A DNA stretch of 64,000 bases from contig CAVIHU010000010.1 of NCBI GenBank assembly GCA_963642705.1, positions 1 through 64,000 on the forward strand, in the 5' to 3' direction. The first letter of the stretch is position 1. Each line of letters starts with the position of its first letter. The position numbers and the translations under genes are program-made. Shown here in pieces: positions 26,025-34,181 of the stretch. The stretch comes from UBA11524 sp963642705. Lineage in GTDB: Bacteria > Bacillota > Clostridia > Christensenellales > Aristaeellaceae. The notes below the pieces were generated by a model. It was given only the letters and a program-made list of their open reading frames with translations. It did not search any database and was not told where the DNA came from.

Positions 26025-27236
26025 ATGATGAAACGTTTGCTGAGCCTGCTGATGATGCTGATTCTTGTGCTGACCTGCGGAGCAGCCTGCGCGGAGGAAA
26101 CGCAGGAGGAAGCACTCAGCGAGGATGCCGGCGCGGATGTGCTGACGCTGAACGAGCTTCGGGAAACTGCGGCGTACTTCCAGACGCTTGCCATGGCGTC
26201 CGAGCCGCTGAATGACCCGACTGCGTCTCAGACCGAGGACGGCTATGTCTTTGAATACTCCTTCGGTACGCTGTATGCGGATTCGCCCGTGATGGCCATC
26301 GATACGCAGGTGCTGTCCATCGTGCTGAAAAACGCCGATGAGCAGGGACCGCGCGGCATTCAGGTCGGCGATGACCTGTCTATCCTTCTGCAGGCAAATT
26401 ACAGCGAGAATCCGTCGCTGACGGGCAGCAACGAGTCGGCGGTGCTCTATGTCGTCAATCTCCTGCCGGACAGCCTGTACTGGGGCGAGGTCAAGCGCGA
26501 CGGTCAGCGCGTTCAGACGGTGGAATATGCCGCCTATGAGCGCGGGGAAACCGATGGCGACGGCTATTCCAACACAGGCGTCATTTTTACCATGGAGGAT
26601 AACCTTGTCAGCGCCATCCGCATCTACGGTCTGACGGAGCTCATCGAGGAGCCTGAGGTGACGGCGGTGCTCAATAACCTGCTGATGAGCACGTCCGATG
26701 ATGACTACACGCAGGTCGCGACCAGCGCGGACGGCACGCTGCTCACCATGTTCGACGGCAATGATCTGCTGTTTGCCGGTCTTGACTTCATGAGCCTGAC
26801 GCCCGACGATGCCGCCGCTGTGCTCGGCGAGCCGCTTGAGGACGTGTGGATGGAGAACGATGATGAGGGCTATGTCCGCACGCTGACCTATGCGACCTGC
26901 GACATTTCCTTCCTCTACGATATGCAGAAGGAAAATCCGCAGGTGTATATGCTCCTCATTGCCGAGGACGGCATGGAGGGACCGCGTGCGACCCGCATCG
27001 GCGACACGCTGACCGAGGTCTGCAACCGCTTTTATCACGATGAACTCGACATTGAAGAAAACGACCGCAAGTGGCTTTACGGCGACGAGGAAAGCGGCGT
27101 TTACGGTCTGATCGATTATACCGCGGACAGCGACGTCATGCGGTTCGGGCTTGTCCTTGCGGACGGCACTGCGGTCAGCCTCAGGCTTGAGTTTGTCGAT
27201 CAGGTGCTGGATGAGATTGTGCTGTATATTCAGTAA
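26025..27236 (+). CDS. Exported acidic protein, unknown function
   Basis: A 403-residue protein with an N-terminal signal peptide (MMKRLLSLLMMLILVLTCGAACA). The Cys near its end is not in a good lipobox context, so lipid anchoring is doubtful. The mature part is acidic, without Cys-rich or catalytic motifs I recognise. Two similar halves may exist: LYADSPVMAIDTQVL / GPRGIQVGDDLSILL resembles QVYMLLIAEDGM / GPRATRIGDTLTEVC, both ending in a GPR-x-IxxGD turn, which suggests an internal duplication. AAAAGGAGCGC precedes ATG 26025. A TATAAT sits at 25990-25995 with a poor -35. The next gene follows after 15 bases, so they are co-transcribed. Confidence 0.65.
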   Translation: MMKRLLSLLMMLILVLTCGAACAEETQEEALSEDAGADVLTLNELRETAAYFQTLAMASEPLNDPTASQTEDGYVFEYSFGTLYADSPVMAIDTQVLSIVLKNADEQGPRGIQVGDDLSILLQANYSENPSLTGSNESAVLYVVNLLPDSLYWGEVKRDGQRVQTVEYAAYERGETDGDGYSNTGVIFTMEDNLVSAIRIYGLTELIEEPEVTAVLNNLLMSTSDDDYTQVATSADGTLLTMFDGNDLLFAGLDFMSLTPDDAAAVLGEPLEDVWMENDDEGYVRTLTYATCDISFLYDMQKENPQVYMLLIAEDGMEGPRATRIGDTLTEVCNRFYHDELDIEENDRKWLYGDEESGVYGLIDYTADSDVMRFGLVLADGTAVSLRLEFVDQVLDEIVLYIQ

Positions 27237-27251
27237 AAGGGAGGCATTGCC

Positions 27252-30086
27252 TTGAAAATTAATCTGAACAGCCCCGTTGAGGTCTGGAAAATCAATGCGC
27301 CGGAAACAGGCTGCCCGTCCTGCGAGCTGACGCTGTTCAACCTGTCCGGCAATCAGGTTGTTTCCGTGGAGGCGACGCTGATTTTTTCGGACGCGGACGG
27401 AAAGGAGGTCGCGCGCACCGTACATCGTGCCCACGGGCTGACCGGCGCGCCCAAGCGTACCTTCACGATGAGCATCCCTGTCAGCGAGCCGGTCGTCTTC
27501 ACCGACTGCGAGGCGGTTATCGAGAAGGTCTGGTATGATAATTCCAGCGTATGGCGCCGCGGCAAGGAGCCGCTGACCGAATACACGCCCAATAACCTGC
27601 ATCGCAGCACCGCGCTGAGCGATCTGCGCGAGGTTGCCGGTGAAATGGCAGCGGGTTATCCCGAAATGCAGGGCGATCTGTGGCTGTGCGTCTGCGGACG
27701 CCCGAATCCTGTGTCGAATCCCGTCTGTGTCCGCTGCGGAAGAAACAGCAGCGATGTGTTTGCACACTTCACGAAGAACGCCGTGGACAGCGCCATCGCC
27801 GCACGCGACAGGGCGGTTGACGATCATAACCGCGCTGCCGTTTCGCAGACGACCGAAATGCAGGCGGAACGCGAAAAGACGGTCGTCAAAAAGCGCAGGA
27901 CGCGCCGTGCGGTCGTGTTTACCGCGCTGGCGATCGCGGTCATTCTCGCAGGCGGCTACGGCATCATGTTCCGCCTGCTGCCGCACATGAAGTACACCGA
28001 GGCTAAGAAGCTGCTGGAGAGCGGCGATTACACGGCTGCCGCGGCAGGCTTTGCGGAGATCAGCACCTATCAGGATGCCGCAAGCATGGTGCAGGAGAGC
28101 AACTATCGGGGCGCCGCAGCGCTGATTACGAGCACGGATCTGTCCTCGCCCGTGACGCTGGAAGACGTCGAAAAGGCGCGTGCACTGATCGCCACGCTTG
28201 AGGACGAGGCGCGTGCCGAGGCGCTCACGCAGGAATGCGATTATCAGGAGGCGTGCATCCGCCTGTCCGCAAATGAGCTTGATGAAGCGGAAGCACTCTT
28301 CACCGCGCTGGGCGATTATCAGGACAGCGGCAATATGCTCACAGAAATCACCTACCGCCGTCTGACGGCGCTGCTGGACACGACGGATGACTACGAATCC
28401 GTGCGCGACCAGCTTGCGGCGCTTGACGGCTACAGGGATTCCGAAACGCTGATCAAGAAGGCATGGTATCTGGAGGCGCAGGACGCGCTGAACCGCGACG
28501 ACCCTGTGTCCGCGCTGACCTGCCTTGCGGAAATTCCGGATTACACCGACGGCGCAGAGGAGCTGACGCAGCAGGCACATTACGCCTACGGCAAGCAGCT
28601 GCAGGCTGCCGGCGAAACGGCGACCGCAGCGGAGCAGTTCTACGAAGCGGGCGATTATCTCGATGCCGCCGAGCAGGCGTCTGAAAGCTACTATGCGCCT
28701 GCCGTCGCTGCGCTGGAAAACGGCAAGTACCGCGAGGCGGCGCGTTTGCTGCAGAATATCCGTGATTACAGCGATGCGGACGACCTGTGGAAGCAGGCGA
28801 TTTATCAGCAGGCGCTGGCTGAAATGAAGGCGCTGTCCTTCGAGGACGCGACGGAGCTGCTCAAGCAGCTGCCTGAGGATTACGAGGATGTTGAGACGCT
28901 GCTCAAGGACTGCGTGTACCGTCCGGCGCAGATCGCCTATTCCAGCGGCGATTATGAATCCGCCGTCGCGGGCTTTACCGCCGTATCCGACTACAGCGAG
29001 GCGCAGGACATGATCAGGCTCTGCTATTACGACTGGGCGGCGAAAAAGGCGCAGGACGGCGATTATGACGGCGCTGTCGCGATGTATGAGTCGCTCGGCG
29101 ATTATAAGGACAGCGCGGAGAAGATCAGCGAGGTTCGCTCTCAGAAGGCACAGGCGCTTGCCGCAAACGGTACGCTGGAGGATCTGCAGTCCGCCGCCGC
29201 CATTTATGCGGAGCTGGGCGATGAGCAGGGGCTGAGCAATGCGCGTTATCAGCAGGCGAGCCTGATGTACGACGCGAAGCAGTACGATTCCGCACGCATC
29301 ATCTTCGAGGCGCTCGGCAAATACGAGGATTCAGAGGAGCGCGTGCAGGCGTGCGATTACGCCATCGCGCTGGGCAGGGCCGACGAGGGCAAGCTCGATG
29401 AGGCGGCGGAGCTGCTGCAGTCGCTTGCCGGCTATTCCGATGCAGATGCGCAACTCAAGGCGGTGCGCTATCAGCAGGGCGAAAAGGCCGTCGAGGCAGG
29501 TCAGCCGCTGGAGGCCGCCGCGTATTTTGCCGCCGCCGGTGATTATCGGGACGCCGCCGATCAGCTTGCCGCGCAGTACGATGTGTATTACGCGCCCATC
29601 GCCGAAGCCGCGCAGGCGCAATACGACAATCAGGAGTATGCCGCGTGCGCCGATTCGCTGATGACGGTTGACACGGATCACCTGCCGGAAAAGTACGCGG
29701 AGCTCAGGAACATCTTCCGCGAAAGCTGCTATCAGGCGGCGGAAGCCTACTACGCAGCCGGCAATGTCTATGCGGCATATCCCTACTATCAGTGCATTTC
29801 CGACGAGCGCCGCGTGAAGGAGCGCCTGAAGGAGAGCTGCTATCTCCTGCTGGGCACATGGACGGATCAGTCGAACAATGTGTACACGTTCAATCTGGAC
29901 GGCACGTGCACGCTTGGCGGTGCGGAGCTGTATTTCGCGGTGGACGGTCTGACGCTGCGCACGGGCGCTTCTCCGGATACGCTGACGAGCACGCATCGGC
30001 TGACGGGCATCAGCAGCACGAGCGCATGGCTCAACGATGAGCGCGGCGAAACGAGTCAGCGCATTCATCTGACAAAGGTTGACTAA
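27252..30086 (+). CDS. Zinc-ribbon, single-pass membrane protein with a long TPR-like repeat array
   Basis: A 944-residue protein, modular in layout. Residues 1-120 are a beta-rich domain. A zinc ribbon follows (CVCGRPNP ... CVRCGRN; Cys146, 148, 159, 162). One transmembrane helix is at about 220-242, preceded by KKRRTRR, which places the N-terminus inside and the rest outside. About 15 or more TPR-like units follow, of the type A..LLesGDY..A...F..LGDYqDS. The C-terminal lipocalin-like domain begins LLGTWTDQSNNVYTFNLDGTC. The start is TTG 27252 with GGGAGG upstream. Function is unknown; an envelope scaffold or sensor is a guess. Confidence 0.75.
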   Translation: MKINLNSPVEVWKINAPETGCPSCELTLFNLSGNQVVSVEATLIFSDADGKEVARTVHRAHGLTGAPKRTFTMSIPVSEPVVFTDCEAVIEKVWYDNSSVWRRGKEPLTEYTPNNLHRSTALSDLREVAGEMAAGYPEMQGDLWLCVCGRPNPVSNPVCVRCGRNSSDVFAHFTKNAVDSAIAARDRAVDDHNRAAVSQTTEMQAEREKTVVKKRRTRRAVVFTALAIAVILAGGYGIMFRLLPHMKYTEAKKLLESGDYTAAAAGFAEISTYQDAASMVQESNYRGAAALITSTDLSSPVTLEDVEKARALIATLEDEARAEALTQECDYQEACIRLSANELDEAEALFTALGDYQDSGNMLTEITYRRLTALLDTTDDYESVRDQLAALDGYRDSETLIKKAWYLEAQDALNRDDPVSALTCLAEIPDYTDGAEELTQQAHYAYGKQLQAAGETATAAEQFYEAGDYLDAAEQASESYYAPAVAALENGKYREAARLLQNIRDYSDADDLWKQAIYQQALAEMKALSFEDATELLKQLPEDYEDVETLLKDCVYRPAQIAYSSGDYESAVAGFTAVSDYSEAQDMIRLCYYDWAAKKAQDGDYDGAVAMYESLGDYKDSAEKISEVRSQKAQALAANGTLEDLQSAAAIYAELGDEQGLSNARYQQASLMYDAKQYDSARIIFEALGKYEDSEERVQACDYAIALGRADEGKLDEAAELLQSLAGYSDADAQLKAVRYQQGEKAVEAGQPLEAAAYFAAAGDYRDAADQLAAQYDVYYAPIAEAAQAQYDNQEYAACADSLMTVDTDHLPEKYAELRNIFRESCYQAAEAYYAAGNVYAAYPYYQCISDERRVKERLKESCYLLLGTWTDQSNNVYTFNLDGTCTLGGAELYFAVDGLTLRTGASPDTLTSTHRLTGISSTSAWLNDERGETSQRIHLTKVD

Positions 30087-30196
30087 GGAACGGGTCAGGG
30101 GGACTTCGTCCCCTTTCCTGCCGGGGTTTGAGGCAAAGCCCCTATGGCAAACACAGCACCATTCGGCGGCGCCGCTGAAAGGTGCGGCGATGCCGT

Positions 30197-30240
30197 AAAA
30201 AAACAGCAGCTGCTCAATCCGGGCAGCTGCTGTTTTCAGT
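30197..30240. terminator. Bidirectional terminator
   Basis: ACAGCAGCTGC / GCAGCTGCTGT stem with T-run on the plus strand and a seven-A run on the left that serves the minus strand. It lies between the TPR gene and the convergent regulator gene. Just upstream, 30094-30150 holds repeat-type palindromes such as GGGGGACTTCGTCCCC. Confidence 0.85.
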
Positions 30241-30315
30241 TACATGGTCGTGAAAAAACAAGTGCGATACCGAAGCAGGGAAAGCGGACGAAGAGAAAGC
30301 AGACGAAGTCCGTTG

Positions 30316-31383
30316 TCAGGCCTGAATTTTTGCCAGTATCTCGTACAGCTCGGCATGGGTGTCGCTGTAGCGGTCGATATATCGCGTGATGGCGTTCATG
30401 GCGGTTTCACCGGTAATGTCGAGAATCGGCTTGTCCTCGCCCCAGTAGAATCGGAAGCCGTTGACGCTGTAAGACGGCGCGCTGTCAAAGCGCCGCGCAC
30501 AATGCACGGCCTGACGCAGCTGAAGCTCCGCATCGCTCCTGCGGTTCATGAGGAGCATCGCGCGTGCCGCGCCGACGTAGAGCAGCGTCTTCATTTTCCA
30601 GATGTAGCTGCCGTTGGGTGATTCCATGCCGTCCAGTGCGCGGCAGAGCCATGAAGCGAGCGCAATGGCATCCTGCTGACGTCCCGAGGCGATCAGGCAG
30701 TTCATCGCGCCTGCCGCGGCGTTGAAAAGGCGGATGACGCTGACGACCAGGCCGCGCGAAAGCTTCGGCAGCGCACGGTCATAGCAGCCCAGCTCCGTCT
30801 GGCAATTCGCGATGGAGATGTCGTTGCTCTCGGCGAGGTTGCCGTTCTCGTAGCAGCGCAGCGCCTCGTCATATTCGTTCAGGTGCGCGTGATAGCTGCC
30901 CATGTACGACCAGATGGTTTCCGGTCGGACAAGGCTGGGACGATCCTGCTCCTGATGAACCAGCACCATGGCACGCTCCGCCAGCGAGATTGCCTTCCGC
31001 AAATCCTCTGAACGATCCTGCTCCATGCCGGAATAGCCGTACGCGCGCATCGCCTCGAACACCACATCGAAGCTGTTGGGATAGCGCCGGAGCGCCTCAC
31101 GCGCCGCACGGGTTGCCTCACCATGCTTCTTCTGTACAATCAGCTGCCTGATGCGCTCGACCAGGTCGCTGCGGCGATGTGCCTGCACGGTATACCCGAC
31201 CAGCGCGTCGAGCGACACCTCAAAGAAGTCCGCCAGCGATGTCAGCACCAGAATATCCGGCACACTCTGACCGTTTTCCCACTTGGAAACCGCCGCCGCG
31301 GACACATTCATCGCGTCCGCCAGCTGCTCCTGCGTCATGCCGCGTTCTCTACGAAGCGCACGGATTGTGTCATTCAGCGCCAT
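30316..31383 (-). CDS. XRE-family transcriptional regulator with TPR-like C-terminus
   Basis: A 355-residue protein. Residues 5-60 are a Cro/C1-type helix-turn-helix (IRALRRERGMTQEQLADAMNVSAAAVSKWENGQSVPD). The rest is helical and TPR-like, as in peptide- or metabolite-sensing regulators of Bacillota. GGAGG lies about ten bases before ATG 31383. It is divergent from the GNAT gene at 31553, with 169 bases between them, so that intergenic region may be its target. No pheromone-like small gene is evident. Confidence 0.85.
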   Translation of the reverse strand: MALNDTIRALRRERGMTQEQLADAMNVSAAAVSKWENGQSVPDILVLTSLADFFEVSLDALVGYTVQAHRRSDLVERIRQLIVQKKHGEATRAAREALRRYPNSFDVVFEAMRAYGYSGMEQDRSEDLRKAISLAERAMVLVHQEQDRPSLVRPETIWSYMGSYHAHLNEYDEALRCYENGNLAESNDISIANCQTELGCYDRALPKLSRGLVVSVIRLFNAAAGAMNCLIASGRQQDAIALASWLCRALDGMESPNGSYIWKMKTLLYVGAARAMLLMNRRSDAELQLRQAVHCARRFDSAPSYSVNGFRFYWGEDKPILDITGETAMNAITRYIDRYSDTHAELYEILAKIQA

Positions 31384-31489
31384 CTGTATGTTTCCTCCAA
31401 ATCAAGTTCGTCTTAGTAAAATTCCACACAGCGGCGAAATTTCCTGCCGATGCATTTATGAAAATAACGAGATTTCCAACCGCGCGTGC

Positions 31490-31518
31490 TTGTGATCTTT
31501 TGTCAGGAATGATAGGAT
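31490..31518 (+). promoter_or_regulatory. Promoter of the GNAT acetyltransferase gene
   Basis: TTGTGA (31490-31495), 17-base spacer, TAGGAT (31513-31518). Confidence 0.5.
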
Positions 31519-31552
31519 AAGCATAAATTTTATTGGCAAAGAGGCGATTTGG

Positions 31553-32083
31553 ATGCTTCGTCCCGCAAAGCTTGCTGATTGTCAGCAGATTGCAGACATT
31601 TATAATTACTATGTGGATGAAACCTGCATTACCTTTTCCACCGAGCATACGCCGGAGGATTTTTATGCGTCGATGATCACCGAGGACCGATATCCGATTC
31701 TTGTCGATGCGGACGGCGAACGCATCAACGGCTTTATTTACGCGCATCCTGTCCGCACGCGCGGCGCGTACCGCTGGGATGTCGAGCTGACGGTTTACAT
31801 GCGTCACGGCAGCGAGGGACACGGCGTCGGCAGGGAAATGATGAACGCGTGCATTGCCCTGCTGCGCCGGCAGGGGTTCAAGAATGCGTATTCCTGCATC
31901 ACGCTGCCCAACGACCGCAGCGTCGGAATGCACAGGACGCTCGGCTTTGAGGACTGCGGCGTCTGGAAGAAAACCGGCTACAAGCACGGCGCATGGCACG
32001 ATGTCATCTGGATGTGTCTGCCGCTGGGAGACTTTGAGGAGCCTCCGCAGGAGACGAAGGCTCTGAAAGAGCTCAGGCAATAA
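31553..32083 (+). CDS. GNAT acetyltransferase, phosphinothricin/methionine-sulfoximine type
   Basis: A 176-residue GNAT-fold N-acetyltransferase of the Pat/Bar/MnaT group. It starts MLRPAKLADCQQIADIYNYYV. FSTEHTPEDF and the conserved FIYAHPVRTRGAYRWDVELTVYM match this subgroup. The acetyl-CoA loop is about GVGREMM, and the C-terminal HRTLGFEDCGVWKKTGYKHG is also typical. The family acetylates the amino group of glutamate analogues, so a detoxification role is likely. AGAGG precedes ATG 31553. The stop codon lies in the left arm of a dispersed hairpin element. Confidence 0.88.
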   Translation: MLRPAKLADCQQIADIYNYYVDETCITFSTEHTPEDFYASMITEDRYPILVDADGERINGFIYAHPVRTRGAYRWDVELTVYMRHGSEGHGVGREMMNACIALLRRQGFKNAYSCITLPNDRSVGMHRTLGFEDCGVWKKTGYKHGAWHDVIWMCLPLGDFEEPPQETKALKELRQ

Positions 32084-32125
32084 AATTCACGATTCATCGT
32101 ACTGCCTCATTTGTGCGGTATTGCC
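32076..32125. repeat. Dispersed hairpin element
   Basis: A GGCAATAA left arm (which supplies the GNAT stop codon), a TTCATCGTACTGCCTCA centre and an ATTTGTGCGGTATTGCC right arm. Confidence 0.6.
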
Positions 32126-32142
32126 CAAAAAATCTGTCTCCC

Positions 32143-32170
32143 TTGATTTTGCCTGCGTTTGTGCTATAAT
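32143..32170 (+). promoter_or_regulatory. Promoter of the CPBP protease gene
   Basis: TTGATT (32143-32148), 16-base spacer, perfect TATAAT (32165-32170). Confidence 0.65.
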
Positions 32171-32208
32171 AAACAGGCATTTCAAACAAAAAGGAGTTAC
32201 CCTACGCC

Positions 32209-33129
32209 ATGCTTTCAAGATTCAGCAAAAAACATCCCATCTGGTTCTCCATCCTGGTGCTCGTACTCTTCGCCGTGCTCAACGTCGGCGTTTCATCCTT
32301 GTGGTATCTGTGCACTGCGGCGTCGACGCTGGCGCAGAACACCGATGCTTTTGATTACGTGACGCTCATCGTGACAGATGCGGCTATCATTGCGGTCATG
32401 CTGCTCATCCTCTGGCGGACGCATCATCTGAGCCTGATGAAAGGTCAGGGCGCGTCGCTGCGCACCTGTGTGTCCGTGAGCGCCTTTAAGCTGGTTTACA
32501 CTGCGTTGCTCGTTGTCCTGATTATTCCGGACTGCATCAGCAACCACATGACGTTTCGCCCGTTCGGCATGATTCTCCTGTTCATTGTCCTCATGTTCGT
32601 GGTGGCGACAGCGGAGGAGCTCATGTGCCGCGCGGTCATCAGCGAAACGATGCTGGAGCATTTCGGACTTGACGCCAGGGGCGTCCGCAAGGCGGCGCTG
32701 CTCAGCGGCGTTCTTTTCGGCTGCATGCATCTGTTTAACGCCCTCAGCTCGAATCCGCTGGCCGCCGTCGGGCAGTCTTTCGCCAACATTGCAGCCGGCT
32801 TCATGCTTGCGGCGATGTATTTCCGCAGCGGCAGCATGTGGACGGTCATCATCGTGCACGCGCTGAACAACATCGGCGCGGCGATGGCTAACGGCTTCTT
32901 TGAATTTACCGCCGAGCAGGCTTCCGAGGGCGCCACCGTGCTGGGCAGCGCGATCGATGACCTGCAGCTTGTCACGGTGCTGGTGCAGTTCGTGCTGCAG
33001 ATGGTTGTCGCCTGCTTCCTGCTGCGCGACAAGAAGAATCCCGATGTTCAGAAGCTCTGGAGCAAGCAGATTCCTGCCCAAACGGATGCTGCGGAGCAGG
33101 TATCCGCTGAATCCGCTGATGCAGAATAA
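32209..33129 (+). CDS. CPBP family intramembrane metalloprotease
   Basis: A 306-residue multi-pass membrane protein of the CPBP (CAAX protease / bacteriocin-processing, Abi) family. The three conserved motifs are visible: VATAEELMCRAVI (EExxxR), FGCMHLFNAL (FxxxH) and IVHALNNIGA (HxxxN). About seven to eight hydrophobic segments are present. Members process prenylated or bacteriocin-type substrates or act in immunity. The substrate here is unknown and no bacteriocin gene is adjacent. AAGGAG lies about 13 bases before ATG 32209. The C-terminal tail is acidic and Ala-rich. Confidence 0.9.
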   Translation: MLSRFSKKHPIWFSILVLVLFAVLNVGVSSLWYLCTAASTLAQNTDAFDYVTLIVTDAAIIAVMLLILWRTHHLSLMKGQGASLRTCVSVSAFKLVYTALLVVLIIPDCISNHMTFRPFGMILLFIVLMFVVATAEELMCRAVISETMLEHFGLDARGVRKAALLSGVLFGCMHLFNALSSNPLAAVGQSFANIAAGFMLAAMYFRSGSMWTVIIVHALNNIGAAMANGFFEFTAEQASEGATVLGSAIDDLQLVTVLVQFVLQMVVACFLLRDKKNPDVQKLWSKQIPAQTDAAEQVSAESADAE

Positions 33130-33253
33130 TCAGCATTCCGCGGCGGCTCTTTCTTTTCTGCGCGTTTTTCAGCAGGAAAAAGCATACTTTTCGTAGAATT
33201 GTTTCAATAGCCTGCAGGCTTTCGCAGGAAATGAATCAGAAGGAGTGAAGAAA

Positions 33254-33514
33254 ATGGCGGAACAGCTTGAATTCAAATTTGATACGCAGCTGCTGATTGA
33301 AGGACATGATCTTGACGAAGACGTCATCAACGATTATATTACGGAGCATTTCAAGGGCGATTGTCTCCTGGCCGTCGGCGACGATGAGCTGATTAAAATC
33401 CACTTCCACACCAACGAGCCCTGGCAGGTGCTGGAATACTGCGCGAGCCTGGGCGAAATTCACGACATCGTGGTGGAAAACATGCAGCTTCAGAGCGAAG
33501 GAATGCATGGCTGA
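33254..33514 (+). CDS. Orphan FakA/YloV-like domain protein
   Basis: An 86-residue protein. The stretch GDCLLAVGDDELIKIHFHTNEPWQVLEYCASLGEI closely resembles, from memory, a segment of the fatty-acid kinase FakA/YloV (DAK-related) beginning GDSLVVVGDD and continuing to the HTN and GEL blocks. That segment follows the DhaL-type kinase domain. The kinase domain itself is absent, so this is a stand-alone domain rather than an enzyme. AGGAG at 33241-33245 selects ATG 33254 over GTG 33245. It has its own strong terminator at 33529-33571. Function is unknown. It might be a regulator or a relic of a larger gene. Confidence 0.7.
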   Translation: MAEQLEFKFDTQLLIEGHDLDEDVINDYITEHFKGDCLLAVGDDELIKIHFHTNEPWQVLEYCASLGEIHDIVVENMQLQSEGMHG

Positions 33515-33528
33515 TTTGACCGCAAAGC

Positions 33529-33571
33529 AACTGCCATCGGAGAGATTTTCTTCTCTGATGGCAGTTTTTTT
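33529..33571 (+). terminator. Terminator after the FakA-like gene
   Basis: AACTGCCATC / GATGGCAGTT outer stem with an AGAGA / TCTCT inner stem, followed by TTTTTTT. Confidence 0.9.
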
Positions 33572-33648
33572 CGTATGCCGCAGCCATTGCTTCGCCCGGC
33601 ATGAACACCGTCCCCTGCAAGGGACTTTGTATCCTGAGCATTTTGCGG

Positions 33649-33697
33649 TTGACAAACGTCCGAAATCGGATTATAATAGCTTTGTCCGTTTTCGGAC
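33649..33697 (+). promoter_or_regulatory. Consensus promoter with two MarR-type operators
   Basis: Perfect TTGACA (33649-33654), 17-base spacer and perfect TATAAT (33672-33677). One palindrome, GTCCGAAATCGGAT (33658-33671), fills the spacer. A second, GTCCGTTTTCGGAC (33684-33697), covers the expected transcription start. Their centres are 26 bases apart. A repressor on these would block polymerase, consistent with autoregulation by the MarR protein encoded next. Confidence 0.8.
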
Positions 33698-33716
33698 GAT
33701 AAAGGGGGGAATTCTG

Positions 33717-34181
33717 TTGGAAGTGCAGGCGGACACGCGGCTGGCCATCTATAACAGCGCGTGGAAAACGAACGACAATACCTATCAGCAGATGATGCGC
33801 TCGATTGGCATTACGGAGACAACGCTCTGGATTCTCTATGCCCTGCGCCTTGAGCCGGACGGCATCACGCAGAGCAGTATCTGCGAATTTATGCACGGAC
33901 CGAAGCAGACCGTCAATTCCGCGCTCAAGAAAATGGAGGCGGAGGGGCTGCTGACGATGCAGAGCGGCGAGAGCAGGCGAACGAAGCTTATCCGGCTGAC
34001 ACCGGCGGGTCATGCGCTGGCGCAGAGGACGGCGGACCGCGTGCTGAAGACGGAGCAGCGCGCCCTTGCGCAGTTTTCCGAGGCGGAATTCCAGCAGCTT
34101 TGCGCGTTTCTCAACAAAATGAGCGCCGCAATGATGACTTTTTTTCCCGATACTGATCAACAAGAGGTAGATATTTCATGA
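33717..34181 (+). CDS. MarR family transcriptional regulator
   Basis: A 154-residue winged-helix regulator of the MarR family. Helix-turn-helix region ITQSSICEFMHGPKQTVNSALKKMEAEGLL and wing MQSGESRRTKLIRLTPAGHALA are visible. The start is TTG 33717, which follows AAAGGGGGG at good spacing. A longer in-frame form would run back through the promoter and terminator and is not credible. Its stop overlaps the start of the MATE transporter gene (ATGA), so it very likely controls that efflux pump and itself through the two palindromes at 33658-33697. Confidence 0.9.
   Translation: MEVQADTRLAIYNSAWKTNDNTYQQMMRSIGITETTLWILYALRLEPDGITQSSICEFMHGPKQTVNSALKKMEAEGLLTMQSGESRRTKLIRLTPAGHALAQRTADRVLKTEQRALAQFSEAEFQQLCAFLNKMSAAMMTFFPDTDQQEVDIS

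Noticed and set aside
25539..28580. 1013-codon frame on the minus strand
   Set aside because: It is antisense to the 26025 and 27252 genes and to the DnaA-box region. Its composition is that of a GC-rich shadow frame.
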